Below, piece by piece: positions 36,358 to 46,685 of a DNA stretch of 64,000 nt. Origin of the DNA: Bidens hawaiensis. Lineage: Eukaryota; Streptophyta; Magnoliopsida; Asterales; Asteraceae. The translations under genes were made by a program, and so were the position numbers. Each line of letters opens with the position of its first letter. The stretch's first letter is position 1. The stretch is taken from NCBI GenBank assembly GCA_021521415.1, contig JAIQDT010000666.1, positions 558,001 through 622,000 on the forward strand, given 5' to 3'. Under the pieces are notes generated by a model. It was given only the letters and a program-made list of their open reading frames with translations, did no database searches and was not told where the DNA came from.

Positions 36358-37691
36358 TACCATGCATCAATTTTTTTTTTTTTTTTTTTTTTTTTGCGTT
36401 TTAGTTCTGTTCAATTTTCGTTTTCTTGAAAAGACAATATTTATTATCAAATAACAATAATGCAATTGAACCTCTGTCTCACCATGAATAGTATTTCACT
36501 AGACCAAGTTAATGGTTGTGTAATTTAGTTTAAACATTTAGTTTAAACATTGTTTTTCATAAAAATATATATAATTTTTCTTTTAAAATAATTTCGGGCC
36601 TAACTGGGTGTCGGGCCACCAACTTGCCCTCTTTGAGAGCCGCCCTGTGGATGATTAGATGTATGCTTGTTTAGCTTTTGTTAGTGCTTTTGTTTGCATA
36701 TAGACATTAGTTGTCTTCTTGTTTGATAAAGATTAAAACAGCTTATACGTTGATTTGAACAATACTTGTTGGTTTCATCAAAACATTTGCAGTCCAAAGT
36801 CATTAACCCTAATCCAACTTTATGTAAAGTGTAAACCGTGTGCTAAACCGAAATCAGTACTAGGCTTCTTTAGTTATGTCGTACAACCTTTGTTATAAAA
36901 AGCGCGCGACACTCTAGGGCGTATTCGTCCTTTTATTTTAAATTTGAGTCTAGATAGATAGGTTTTTTGAAATGTCTATTTATTTTGATTGTATTTAAAA
37001 CTGGTCAACCGGTTAGTTTGAATTTGAGTCTAGATAGATAGGTTTGGTTTATCTTTTAAATTTGATAATTCATTAATTCCTATTAGTTAAGAATTTGAGT
37101 CTTGGTTGGATTATGTTTAGGTCTAGTATTTAAAGGGTCATGGTAGTTGTTTTTTTTTATAAAGTTTATTTTACTGTTTCAGTCAATAACACAGTCTGAT
37201 GTAGTTATATCTATCATCCAAAAGATAGCTATTTTATAATCAGTATAGAGCAAGAAATGTGATCAAAGTAAAAAAACAGAATAATCTACGAAATAATCTA
37301 AGGTTCGATGAAAAAGAAACATAAATATAATATAAATCATATTAAATTATTGGAATGAAAAAGTTTGAAATATGCCCAAATTAAATTATTGGAAGGATCC
37401 TGAAAATTCGAAATATTTAGTGCCGGTACCGGTACCAAAATGTGCGGTTCGGTTATTTCGTGAAATATTCGGGAAATACCAGTACCGTACCAATGCCGAA
37501 AACTAAAAACTTGGTACTACGTTGAAATCCAAAATTCGACGATAATAAATGATCACCAAAAAAGAACAGCCCTTCGGAATTAACTAATACTTTCCAAGCG
37601 TCGATTAATCAGGATAATAATCTAATCGAACCTAACTTCAGTTCAAGCTTGTAATATCACAAGCGAGCCGGAATCAGTTTAGGCCAAATGT
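36358..37691. other. intergenic with small direct repeats
   Basis: A poly-T run lies at about 36370-36395. AATTTGAGTCTAGATAGATAGG occurs twice, near 36943 and 37020. Around 37420-37500 there is a short GGTACCGGTACC-rich, degenerate repeat. The F-box that gene 3 should have upstream is not found here. Confidence 0.5.
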
Positions 37692-38636
37692 TTGAACTTT
37701 ACACCCCATCATATACTATTAACTTACAAAATAGACTTTGAGGATCAATATGTTTTGATTGCTGATGACGATGGTTTCCCCGAACACAATATTTCTCCTG
37801 CTGTTCCTCCCATCGTTAAGCCACCGTTACGTCTGCTCGATTGTTCCCACGGATTGGTGTGTTTTCATAGTTTTGATTGAGACGCGGCTAATAAACAGAA
37901 GCTGATTGTTCTTTGGAATCCATCGATTAGAAAATCTTTAAGTATAGTGTTTCCAAGTGAATCAACTGGTGTTGTTGGTTTTGGGGTTTGCCCTAAATCT
38001 AGCGACCCTAAGATCGTCAAGATTACACGTGATAATTCGCAGGCGGAGGTTTTCACATTAAGCTCTAGGACTTGGAAGAGCGTGTCACGGAATCTTAAAT
38101 GTAAATCACTTGCGTTTTCGGTTCAGCAGGTAGTTATAGATGGGGTTGTTTATTGGCCTGCTTATGATTGGACAGCAAATAAAAATAGGATCATTTCATT
38201 CGACTTGACACATGAAGAATTTGGAGAAGTAGATCTTTCTGATAGTTTAAAAGGCCCTATAAGTGCTAGCTTTCTGCACATATATAAGTTCAATGAGTCT
38301 CTTGTTGTGCTTGACTATCGTGAAGATGATGCTGATAAACGAGTTCGTGACGTATGGATGATGTTGAAAAATGGTGTTCCAAAATCCTCGTTTAAAAAAC
38401 TATTCACGTTTACTGCTCAGGCATCATATCGTGCACCGCCTTATAGGATACAAGGATTTCGGAAGAGTGGCCAGCCTGTAGTTGAAGCATTGCACAAACG
38501 GGTAAAAGAACTTGAAGTTTTAGAACCCTGCTCAGAACACACTAGTGGTCTTGGGATTTCTGGTTCTGACTTCATGATGGCCTCCTATGCAGAATCGTTA
38601 CTTCTGTTTGATCACTCTGATTCTATCATTCAGTAA
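37692..38636 (+). pseudogene. F-box/FBA protein gene 3, F-box missing and internal stop
   Basis: Third plus-strand member. The F-box (about the first 60 codons) is absent. Similarity starts near 37720 (YVLIADDDGFPEH), and the ATG at 37692 is not homologous to the family start. TGA at 37878-37880 interrupts the frame, which then continues unbroken to 38636 with LWNPSIRKS, GFGVCPKSSDPKIV, EVFTLSSRTWKSV, ISFDLTHEEFGEV and SYAESLLLFDHSDSI. Without an F-box it could not join an SCF complex. Best read as a 5'-deleted pseudogene. Confidence 0.8.
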
Positions 38637-39173
38637 TAGATCGTGGTCGATATTATCATGCATCTATATTTTTCATTTTTGTTATGCTCAGTTAGTTTCC
38701 GTGTTTTTAGAAAGACAGAATATTCATTACCAAATAACATTTATGCAATGAAATCTTCCTCACCAAGAATAACATTTCAGTTTAGATTATACATTTTTAC
38801 CTGTTTAGTTTTCATTTTAATTCACTATATTTTATAACATTTCACTTTAGGTTTATATATTTTGATCTGTTCACTTTTAGTTCATTGTATTTGGTCACGT
38901 TTGATCAACATCCGAACCACTATTAATGACAAGATACTCCGTTGCATTAACATCGTCGAGTAGATATGTTTCAAAAGCTGCCGCGACCTCTAATTGACCT
39001 TCTAAATCCATTGCGTTGTGTTGTGTACGTGTAACAACAAAAAACAGTTATTAATATTCAGTTCATGTACCACGGCTTACAAATTTTATTAATATATACA
39101 TATATATATACACACACATATACATATCATACCGTAGATTTGTCATGATAAATAAGTGTCTATGTATCAATCA
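38637..39173. other. intergenic with AT/AC dinucleotide repeat
   Basis: 3' flank of gene 3, then a TATATACATATATATATACACACA run at about 39090-39125. No gene recognised. Confidence 0.45.
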
Positions 39174-39245
39174 GCGTTTGTAGTCCAACGGTTAGGATAA
39201 TTGCCTTCCAAGAAGTAGACCCGGGTTCAAATCCCGGCAAACGCA
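39174..39245 (+). tRNA. tRNA-Gly (UCC), anticodon stem partly degraded
   Basis: 72 nt with a perfect acceptor stem (GCGTTTG/CAAACGC), the same D arm as the gene at 22581, and T arm CCCGGGTTCAAATCCCGG. The loop CTTCCAA gives anticodon TCC. The 3' half of the anticodon stem is GAAGT where GCAAT is expected, leaving a mismatch and a wobble pair. A T5 run follows at once (39246-39250), a normal pol III terminator. Possibly a pseudogene. Confidence 0.7.
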
Positions 39246-39250
39246 TTTTT
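39246..39250 (+). terminator. pol III T5 terminator
   Basis: TTTTT directly after the tRNA-Gly 3' end. Confidence 0.6.
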
Positions 39251-39289
39251 GTACTAATTTTGTTTTTGAATTGTATCTAGTACTCTAGT

Positions 39290-40550
39290 GGTGGATGAGG
39301 AGCCAGAGGATCAACAAACCTTCGGAACAACGGTTAAAGACGATATCACCAACGCGGTGATAGGCATCTGTTTACATGTGATTCTCGGTAAACCACATCT
39401 GACTACCATGAATGTTCTTGGATGTTGAGCTCCAATGATGTACTTATGCTTGTTCGCGGTGGTTCGCCACATAATTTCATATCTGATTTTTGGCAAGTGA
39501 ATTGAAAGTACCCACCATATCAGTGGCACCCTTTGGTGCCCAAATCGGTGACTGAGATGTGATACGATGTGGTCAAGTATGCAAGGACCTTTCATTGCAG
39601 ATCAATGACCACAGTCTCTATACGTGGGACTGATCATGTTTTGGGGGTTCAATGGCTCGAGACTTTGAACATGGTCCAGGCAAGATCGAAAAACAATTGG
39701 AGGAACTATTAACAGCTGGCAATTTATTAAACCAAGCCAAAACCCATTCTCCAGCCGCGTTTTGTTGGTTCGGAAAAAGGACATTATGTGGCGTACGTGT
39801 GTAGACAAATACGGCCACAGTCTTAAGCACCCTGATTTTTTAAAACCAATTCATAATCGAATGCAATGCTAAAGTCAGCTTATGATCGGGAGTTACTTGC
39901 TTTAGTTTTGCTGGTTCAGGGATGGAATCATTATCTTTTAGGTAGGCTTTCGGATCATTATACTTTGAAGTTCTTATTAGAACTGAGGGTTAGCAGCACA
40001 GAACAAAAGCGGCTTCTATTGAAATTGATGCCTTATGATTTTTCTATCATTCACCGGTCGGGGAAAGAAAATTGTGGGGCAGAGGCATTATCGAGAAGAC
40101 CGCTCACTGCTAAATTATTGACATTAACGCTCACGTGGTCACGGAGGTTCTTGAAAACCTTTAAACGCATAACCTTTCAGTTATTTTGGCCTCAAATCAA
40201 ACAAGATGTCCGACTTTTGTTCACAACTGTTTAACATGTCAGCAACATAAGTATGAGACGTTGTCTCCTGCGGGTCTGTTGCAACCTTTACCCATTCCCC
40301 ACAGGATTTGGAACGATATCTCCCTCAGTTTTATTGTCGGTCTACCATTGCCAAACTGTTTTGACACTATTCTCGTGGTGGTCAACCAACTGAGCAAAAA
40401 CACCGATTTTCTACCCCTGTCCCATCCATTTAGAGACGGCCTTCCTCGATCAATTGTCTTGGATCGGGATGGGGTTATTTTGAGCAACTTCTGGCAAGAA
40501 TTATTTCGTTTGCGCAAAACGTCTTTAAAGATGAGCGCGAGTTAAACCAC
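39290..40550 (+). mobile_element. Ty3/gypsy pol relic (protease, RNase H, integrase pieces)
   Basis: Order on the plus strand: protease-like HNFISDFLA-type sequence near 39465-39500 in shifting frames; a piece near 39640-39720; RNase H 39866-40234 (YDRELLALVLLVQGWNHYLLG, LLLKLMPYDFSIIHRSGKEN); integrase 40186-40545 (CLTCQQHKYETLSPAGLLQP, IVLDRDGVILSNFWQELFR). Most of the reverse transcriptase is deleted. RNase H before integrase is the gypsy order. No LTRs were found next to it. Not functional. Confidence 0.85.
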
Positions 40551-40614
40551 TGCTTAATGATGAAGGGCAAGCTGAAGTGTTAAACACATCCTGATCCAAG
40601 GTCCCAAAGTTTCA

Positions 40615-40720
40615 TTTTTAGTAGGATTGACTTTGCTATTCAAAAGGGGGTTGCGGCGCAGCTTGTTGCCCGTTTACCGCCACTTTATTGTAATCGTTTT
40701 GTACTTTTGTACTTATAATA
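40615..40720 (+). mobile_element. non-LTR retroelement 3' end, fragment C
   Basis: The plus strand reads RIDFAIQKGVAAQLVARLPP, the conserved C-terminal end of the family at 23949-26991. Family-like 3' sequence follows (TTATTGTAATCG). Upstream it joins the gypsy relic, so it is severely 5'-truncated or a recombined piece. Confidence 0.75.
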
Positions 40721-41327
40721 TTTCCTACCACTATCAGTGGCTGTTTACATAATTATGGCTGGTGATGAATTCTGTATGATTGTGTGATGGATAGACTTTC
40801 CTTTTCTTTCACTATATATATTATTAGCCTGAGGTTTCTTCTTCTGTATTTGGTGCATGTATGATTTAAGCAAACAAATTATTAGCAATGATAATGATGA
40901 GACTAATAATTTTATTGATGGTTTTGATTACATTTAATTCTAACACTTCTAGTTCACTATGGAGTCCCTGCAAACAGCCTATTCAAACCTCGGTGATGAC
41001 ACTGTGTGGTTTGTAAGCATTTGCTTCTCTTTCATGTTGTTGATAAATAGTGGGATAGAAATTATTCATATGATTGCGGCTGTTTATAGATAATACCATT
41101 AATTACTGAGAAGCTTATGATTATGGAATGAATTTGTAAATGGCACTCTTGGTAACTTTTAGTGATAAAATATATACCTCAATCGGCAATGTGACGGTAA
41201 AAACTTCATTAACCATGACTTGTCTTTATATAGTTGGTACTTGCCATACTCCGTAGCTTCACTCGAAGAAAAATCTACCCCCCCCCCACCCCTCTTTTAG
41301 AACCAACTCACAAAACCTAGGGTTTCA
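40721..41327. promoter_or_regulatory. upstream region of F-box gene 4, duplicated before gene 5
   Basis: About 40885-41327 matches 44005-44431 over most of its length (CTTATGATT, TGTCTTTATATAGTTGGTAC, CCATACTCCGTA, a poly-C tract, CAAAACCTAGGGTTTCAATG). It probably holds the promoter and 5' leader of the F-box genes. TTTATATAG near 41225 is a TATA-box candidate. Confidence 0.5.
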
Positions 41328-42609
41328 ATGGAACCTCTTCCCCATGAAATCGCCGAAACTAAGGCTTTAATGACAACTCTTCCCCGTGAAACCGTTGAAC
41401 CTATGGTTTCAATGGCAGATCTTCCCCATGATATCCAGCATAAGATATTTATAGGATTGAGTATAAGGGATCTCGTCCGATGCAAGAGCGTTTGCAAGTC
41501 TTGGTCGTCTTCGATATCAGATCAAATTTTCATTAATGATCATCTGAACCATCATCTGAACAAGCTGTTTACAAAGTATGTGAAATAAGAAGCCGCGGTG
41601 TCATCGATCGCCAGCTACTTGGTTCTTCCAACGGTCTGGTATGTCCTGTCCCCGACTGAAATTGTAGTCATTAATCCTTCTACTAGGGAGGTGAAGAATG
41701 TAACCGATCCCAAAATTCCAGAAACTGATTCTCTGTGTTGGGGCTTTGGTTATGATTCAGTAAAGGACGCTTACAAGGTCGTTGTAGGGTTCAAGAAAGG
41801 TGAGAATAATACATGTTTTCGGGTATTTAGTTTGAGATATAACAAATGGAAGGTTATCGGGAACACAAATTATGTTGTTACTAGTACCATTGGTATCTTA
41901 TTCAACGGATGAGAAGTTTATGGAAGTCCCCATGCCTGATGATGTGACACACAGCGAGCTATATATTGGGCAAACCTTGTTGATGCGACTCGGGACAGTG
42001 GACGGGCATATATGTTTATTCACGCATATATTTGCCTTTGAGATATGGATAATGATTAAGGAGCGGTCTTGGAGAAAATTTGGGCCGGGACTCATAATCA
42101 AGTATGATGTTGTGCACATGATAAAACAATTGAAGAATTAAATTCCACATAAGAGGCCCTTGTGTCGTCAAAGATGGTCTCGTAATTATTGGTTGTGCAG
42201 GAATCGGACGTTCTTTGGGACACCAATATTTGTGGAAAGTCTTGTATCTCCCCATTTTCATAAGAAACCGCAGAGAAAGAGACGGTCACGATTAACGTCA
42301 AGAGGTCTAAGGTGAGTTCTAGTTGTATTGTTTATGTATACTTTGCCTATCATAAACAAATTAACTGTGAGTTCTAAGCTTAGTGACTCTAGTAAAATTA
42401 ACATAAAATTGTTAAGTAAACATACGATAGATACATGTATATTAAAACAATAAGCATTTAACATTTGAGTTGTGTACGTAAAATTACTCTCTTATTATTT
42501 CTACCTGGCATGCTCACTTATTACAGTTTTTCAGGTCAAGCCAAAGAGGTATAATGTAGCTCCTTGTGCCCGTGAGAATGCTGGTACCAGTTCAGGTGCT
42601 GGGATTTGA
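41328..42609 (+). pseudogene. F-box protein gene 4, multiply broken
   Basis: Second F-box subfamily in the window. F-box: LPHDIQHKIFIGLSIRDLVR, CKSVCKSWSS. It is preceded by an unusual N-terminal extension of three similar MEPLPHEIAE-like phrases (residues 1-35). The frame stops at 41586-41588. Later pieces are IVVINPSTREVKNV (about 41660), GFGYDSVKDAYKVVVGF, then after a deletion EKFMEVPMPDD, and the C-terminus VESLVSPHFHKK near 42230. The donor is at 42312, and exon 2 at 42535-42609 encodes a Ser/Gly-rich tail ending at TGA. At least three frame changes plus an internal deletion of about 70 bp make it non-functional. Confidence 0.8.
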
Positions 42610-44431
42610 TGAAGTGGAAGTTGACAGAGGTTTGCCATGTCAACTTTCCTTGCTGTTTCGAGACTGCTTAAAGGCGTTTCGAGTGTTGTATTTTTGAAGG
42701 TTTTCAAGTTTTGTTGTAAGGATTGTTACTGTGTTGGAGTCTTATTTGTTCTCGTGTGTGTTTGGTTTCATAAAATGAATGTCTTGTTCGATGGTATATT
42801 GTCTTGAGTTAATCAGGTCTATAGATGTAATCTATTAGGGTGCCCAGGGCATCTTCAGCCACCATCTCGGCTTCCTCCATCGGCTTGCAATTGTGGTTTC
42901 GTGAAACCGATTGTGGTGTGTGATGCTTGAGTGAATCAGCTTGATCACCTAGTACATTTGGGTAGCACATTCGTTTTGTTAAATCAGTTAGGTGGCACAC
43001 AAATTTGTTTGGGTTTTCGGTTTATGCCCCAAGCACGCTTATGTAGTCAGAACTTGATAACAAGACTATGTGTTCCAGATAATTATAGCAAGTTTCATCG
43101 AGGTTTTTTTAAGATTTCTGTTATGCTTCTCTTCTAATCAATTTGTATAATTTTCAGTTTTAGTCAGTTCGGATTACACCACCATGTATGTTCAATATTT
43201 TCAGTTCTCTTCTGATGCACATCACGATGAGTTCCAGATAATTATGTTCTGTGAGCCCTAAATTAACTTGCACATCACGATGAGTTTTTGATGAAAATCC
43301 ACACCGATTTACTTACTTTGGGTATGCTGAATTCTTTTGAATCCTCTTTGAGTTCTGGTTTATCGTCTGACATCATCAGCTGCTGGTATTATGCCCCAGA
43401 GATGATAATTTACTGCCATATGTATGAAGTTTTTCCATTATATCGTTTGAATTGGGTGTAAATTTAACTTTAGCTGGTTTTCATCAAACTTCAAGAAGAT
43501 CCCAGCTGGATTAAGTTTTTTAATAAGCCACATATTTAGCTCAACTTTGTTCTTTTGTTTAATGTATGAATTACGCAGCACAAATGTGTTTAGGATATCT
43601 ATCTTGTATTAACAGTGATTTTAGCTGGATTATTCTAACTTTCTATTAAAATTAAATTATTTAAAACAGAAAAACATGATCACTTTTCTTCTTCCTATCC
43701 AAACTTCAGCTATTTGTCTTTACGTATTCACCTGTACCTTTTCTCCTCTGTTTCATGTATAGAGATAACGCATACAACCACCGGTTTTCATGTATAGGGA
43801 TAGCACATACATAAGCTAATTAGCTCCTCTTTTTGAGTTCAGATTATGCTAAGAACTGTGAATGGATGGATCAAGTTGAGTGGCTGTTTAAGTAGGCTTT
43901 AATAACTTAACTAATATAATTATAACTGGCGATAAATTCTATTTGAGTGTGATTAATAGTCTTTCCTTAAATCCTAATGTTTCAACAGTGCAAAAAAATT
44001 GTTAGCAATGATCATGATGAGAAATAATCTTATTGATGGTTTTGGATTCTTTTTAGTCTAACAACTCTAGTTCATATATGAAGAATATATATGGACTGTG
44101 GAGTCACTGCAGATAGATAGTTGGATTGAAATTATTATTCATATGATTTTGGCTATTTATAGATAATACCATTAACTAGTGAGAAGCTTATGATTACAGA
44201 TTGAATTTGTAAATGGCACTCTTGGTAACACTTAATGGTAAAATATATATCTCAATCGGCGATCAGACGGTAACTTTACGAAACATGATTTGTCTTTATA
44301 TAGTTGGTACTTACCATACTCCGTAATAAATACTTCACTCAAAGAAAAAACTCATATCTACTACTAAGCACCCCCCCCCCCTCTTTTTTCTTTCCCCATT
44401 TTCGAACCAACTCGCAAAACCTAGGGTTTCA
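42610..44431. other. intergenic between F-box genes 4 and 5
   Basis: 42610-44000 holds no feature I can support. 44005-44431 repeats the upstream region of gene 4 and includes TATATAG near 44297 and a run of 12 C near 44370, probably the leader of gene 5. Confidence 0.5.
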
Positions 44432-45245
44432 ATGAAACCTCTTCTCCATGAAATCGCAGAAACTAGAGTTTCAATGACATCTCTTCCCCATGAAACCACT
44501 GAACCTATGGTTTCAATGCTACATCTTCCGCGTGATATCCAACAAAAGATATTAATAGGATTGAGTGTAATGGATCTCATTCGATGCAAGAGCATTTGTA
44601 AGTCTTGGTCGTCTTTGATATCGGATCCGGTTTTCGTTAAAGACCAACTCAACCATCTATATCAAAATGATCGCAACGATTAAAGATTTAGACACAGAAG
44701 GATTACTATGTCTAAACAAGCCGATTACTTTGAATGTAGAAGATGCTTTTGTGTCAACGGCCATCATCTACTTGTAAGGCCCCGAACCCAGTAGCCCTAC
44801 TTTAGCGTCGGATTTACTCATAAACACAGTTCTTACAAATCAGAGTAATTAAAACTTTCGCGGAACATTAAAAACTTTCATAAAACATTACATCAATCCA
44901 AAATTTGCCTTAATTAAACATTCTTGTCTTTCAAAATAAACGTCAATTAACATTAAAACATCTTGAGTCTTCAGATGCCAGTCTCCTATTCGCCCACCAT
45001 GTGCCCGCTCAAGCTAGCTGTCTCATTCTACTCACCTGCGTGCATACTAAAAGTCAGCTACGCTGAGTGAGTTCTAGTTAACCGGACGTCATACAATACA
45101 TACACATACATACATAACCGAAGATACATATCCATACTTAATCCGTTACTCTACTACCATACATACATACGTACATATCTACAATCACTAACCTCAGTCT
45201 ACCAAGAGTACGTTCATAGTCCGCCGTCTATACCTGTACTCAAGA

Positions 45246-45625
45246 TCGTGAACACGTAAAAGGTCCGCAGTCCTTACCTATGTTCACCAGTTGGTACGTG
45301 CAAGGTCCGCAGTCCCTCCCTGTACCATCCTATATTGGCAACACGTACAAGGTCCTCAGTCCTTCCCTATGTTGCAACCTAAACCATAGCACGTACGAAG
45401 TTCGCAGTCTTCCTCTATGCTACCACAACACAAACATAGCACGTATAAGGTCCACAGTCCTTTCCTGTGCTGACGCCTATCTACATTACGTATAAGGTCC
45501 GCAGTCCTTATCTACGTTGGCGTCTATCTTCTATAACACGTATAAGGCCCACCGTCCCTATCTACGTTTACATCTATCATCTACATCACGTATAAGGCCC
45601 GCAGTCCTTAACTACGCCATCACCA
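45246..45625. repeat. eight tandem units of about 46-50 bp
   Basis: Units carry CACGTATAAGGTCCGCAGTC or close variants and start near 45250, 45294, 45340, 45388, 45437, 45484, 45534 and 45584. They lie inside the 2.6-kb insertion. Confidence 0.9.
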
Positions 45626-46417
45626 GCCAAGTCTATGTCCAACAGAAGTTAGAGGGATTCGCCATCCTAACTTACTATGTCGAACGTAGGACTCACATAC
45701 CATTAGTGTACCTGTATACACATACTTCACATATACAATAATTACATTATAGCATAAGAACACTCTAGGCGTTCTTTACATCATTTATTTAACAACCATA
45801 CCCCTTGTCGATACGTGCAATATACGAAGGTCGTTCACGCCCCGACAAGTGTTCATTCGTAACGATCATACATCATCCATATATAACATTCATATCTTTA
45901 TTTACAATCCTGACATTACGCGCAATATCCGAAGATCGTTCGCGTACCAACAAGAAATCATTCACATCTATCACATATATCACATATGGCATACACTTAT
46001 CACTTAGGATAAGTGTATTAACAAACAAATCGAGTATGCACACAGCCCCAAAAAAAAACATAACAAGGAGTGGGGCTAGAAACTCACCTGAATCTTGTTA
46101 CGCTCTCCGTTAATCGTTATTCCCTTCTTGAGCTGTGCACGGCTAACTGTATAATATTTACATGTATCAATTAACTACTACTACTCATGTTGTATTTCTA
46201 TCTTTATATAACCCACAACGAACGGGTCCGGGGGCAGCGCCCCTGGCAGCGGGGTTCTAGGGGCGGCAGCCCCTAGCAGGGTCCAGGAGGCAGAGCCCCT
46301 GGCTGGGGTCGAGCTGTCTTAACACATTTTTCATTAGGTTTTTAATTTATTTTCTAATTTGCTAATTCCAGCGAACTTATCATTAAGCGAACTTAACATT
46401 AAGTGAACTTAAGCATA

Positions 46418-46685
46418 GGCGAAGTTGTCATCAGGCGAAAACTTAGCATATGGCGAAGTTGTCATCAGGCGAACTTAGCATATGGCGAAGTTGTCATCAG
46501 GCGAACTTAGCATATGGCGAAGTTGTCATCAGGCGAACTTAGCATATGGCGAAGTTGTCATCAGGCGAACTTAGCATATGGCGAAGTTCTCATCAGGCGA
46601 ACTTAGCATATGGCGAAGTTGTCATCAGGCGAACTTAGCTTATGGCGAAGTTGTCATCAGGCGAACTTAGCTGCAGCGAAGTTGT
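46418..46685. repeat. 32-bp tandem array, eight units
   Basis: The unit starts GGCGAAGTTGTCATCAGGCG and continues AACTTAGCATAT. Starts are at 46418, 46452, 46484, 46516, 46548, 46580, 46612 and 46644. Nearly identical except the first unit (2 extra bases) and single changes. Inside the 2.6-kb insertion. Confidence 0.95.

Noticed and set aside
45246..46685. Possible CRISPR-like regular repeats
   Set aside because: The 32-bp units are contiguous without unique spacers and lie in a plant LTR-like element; they are ordinary tandem repeats.
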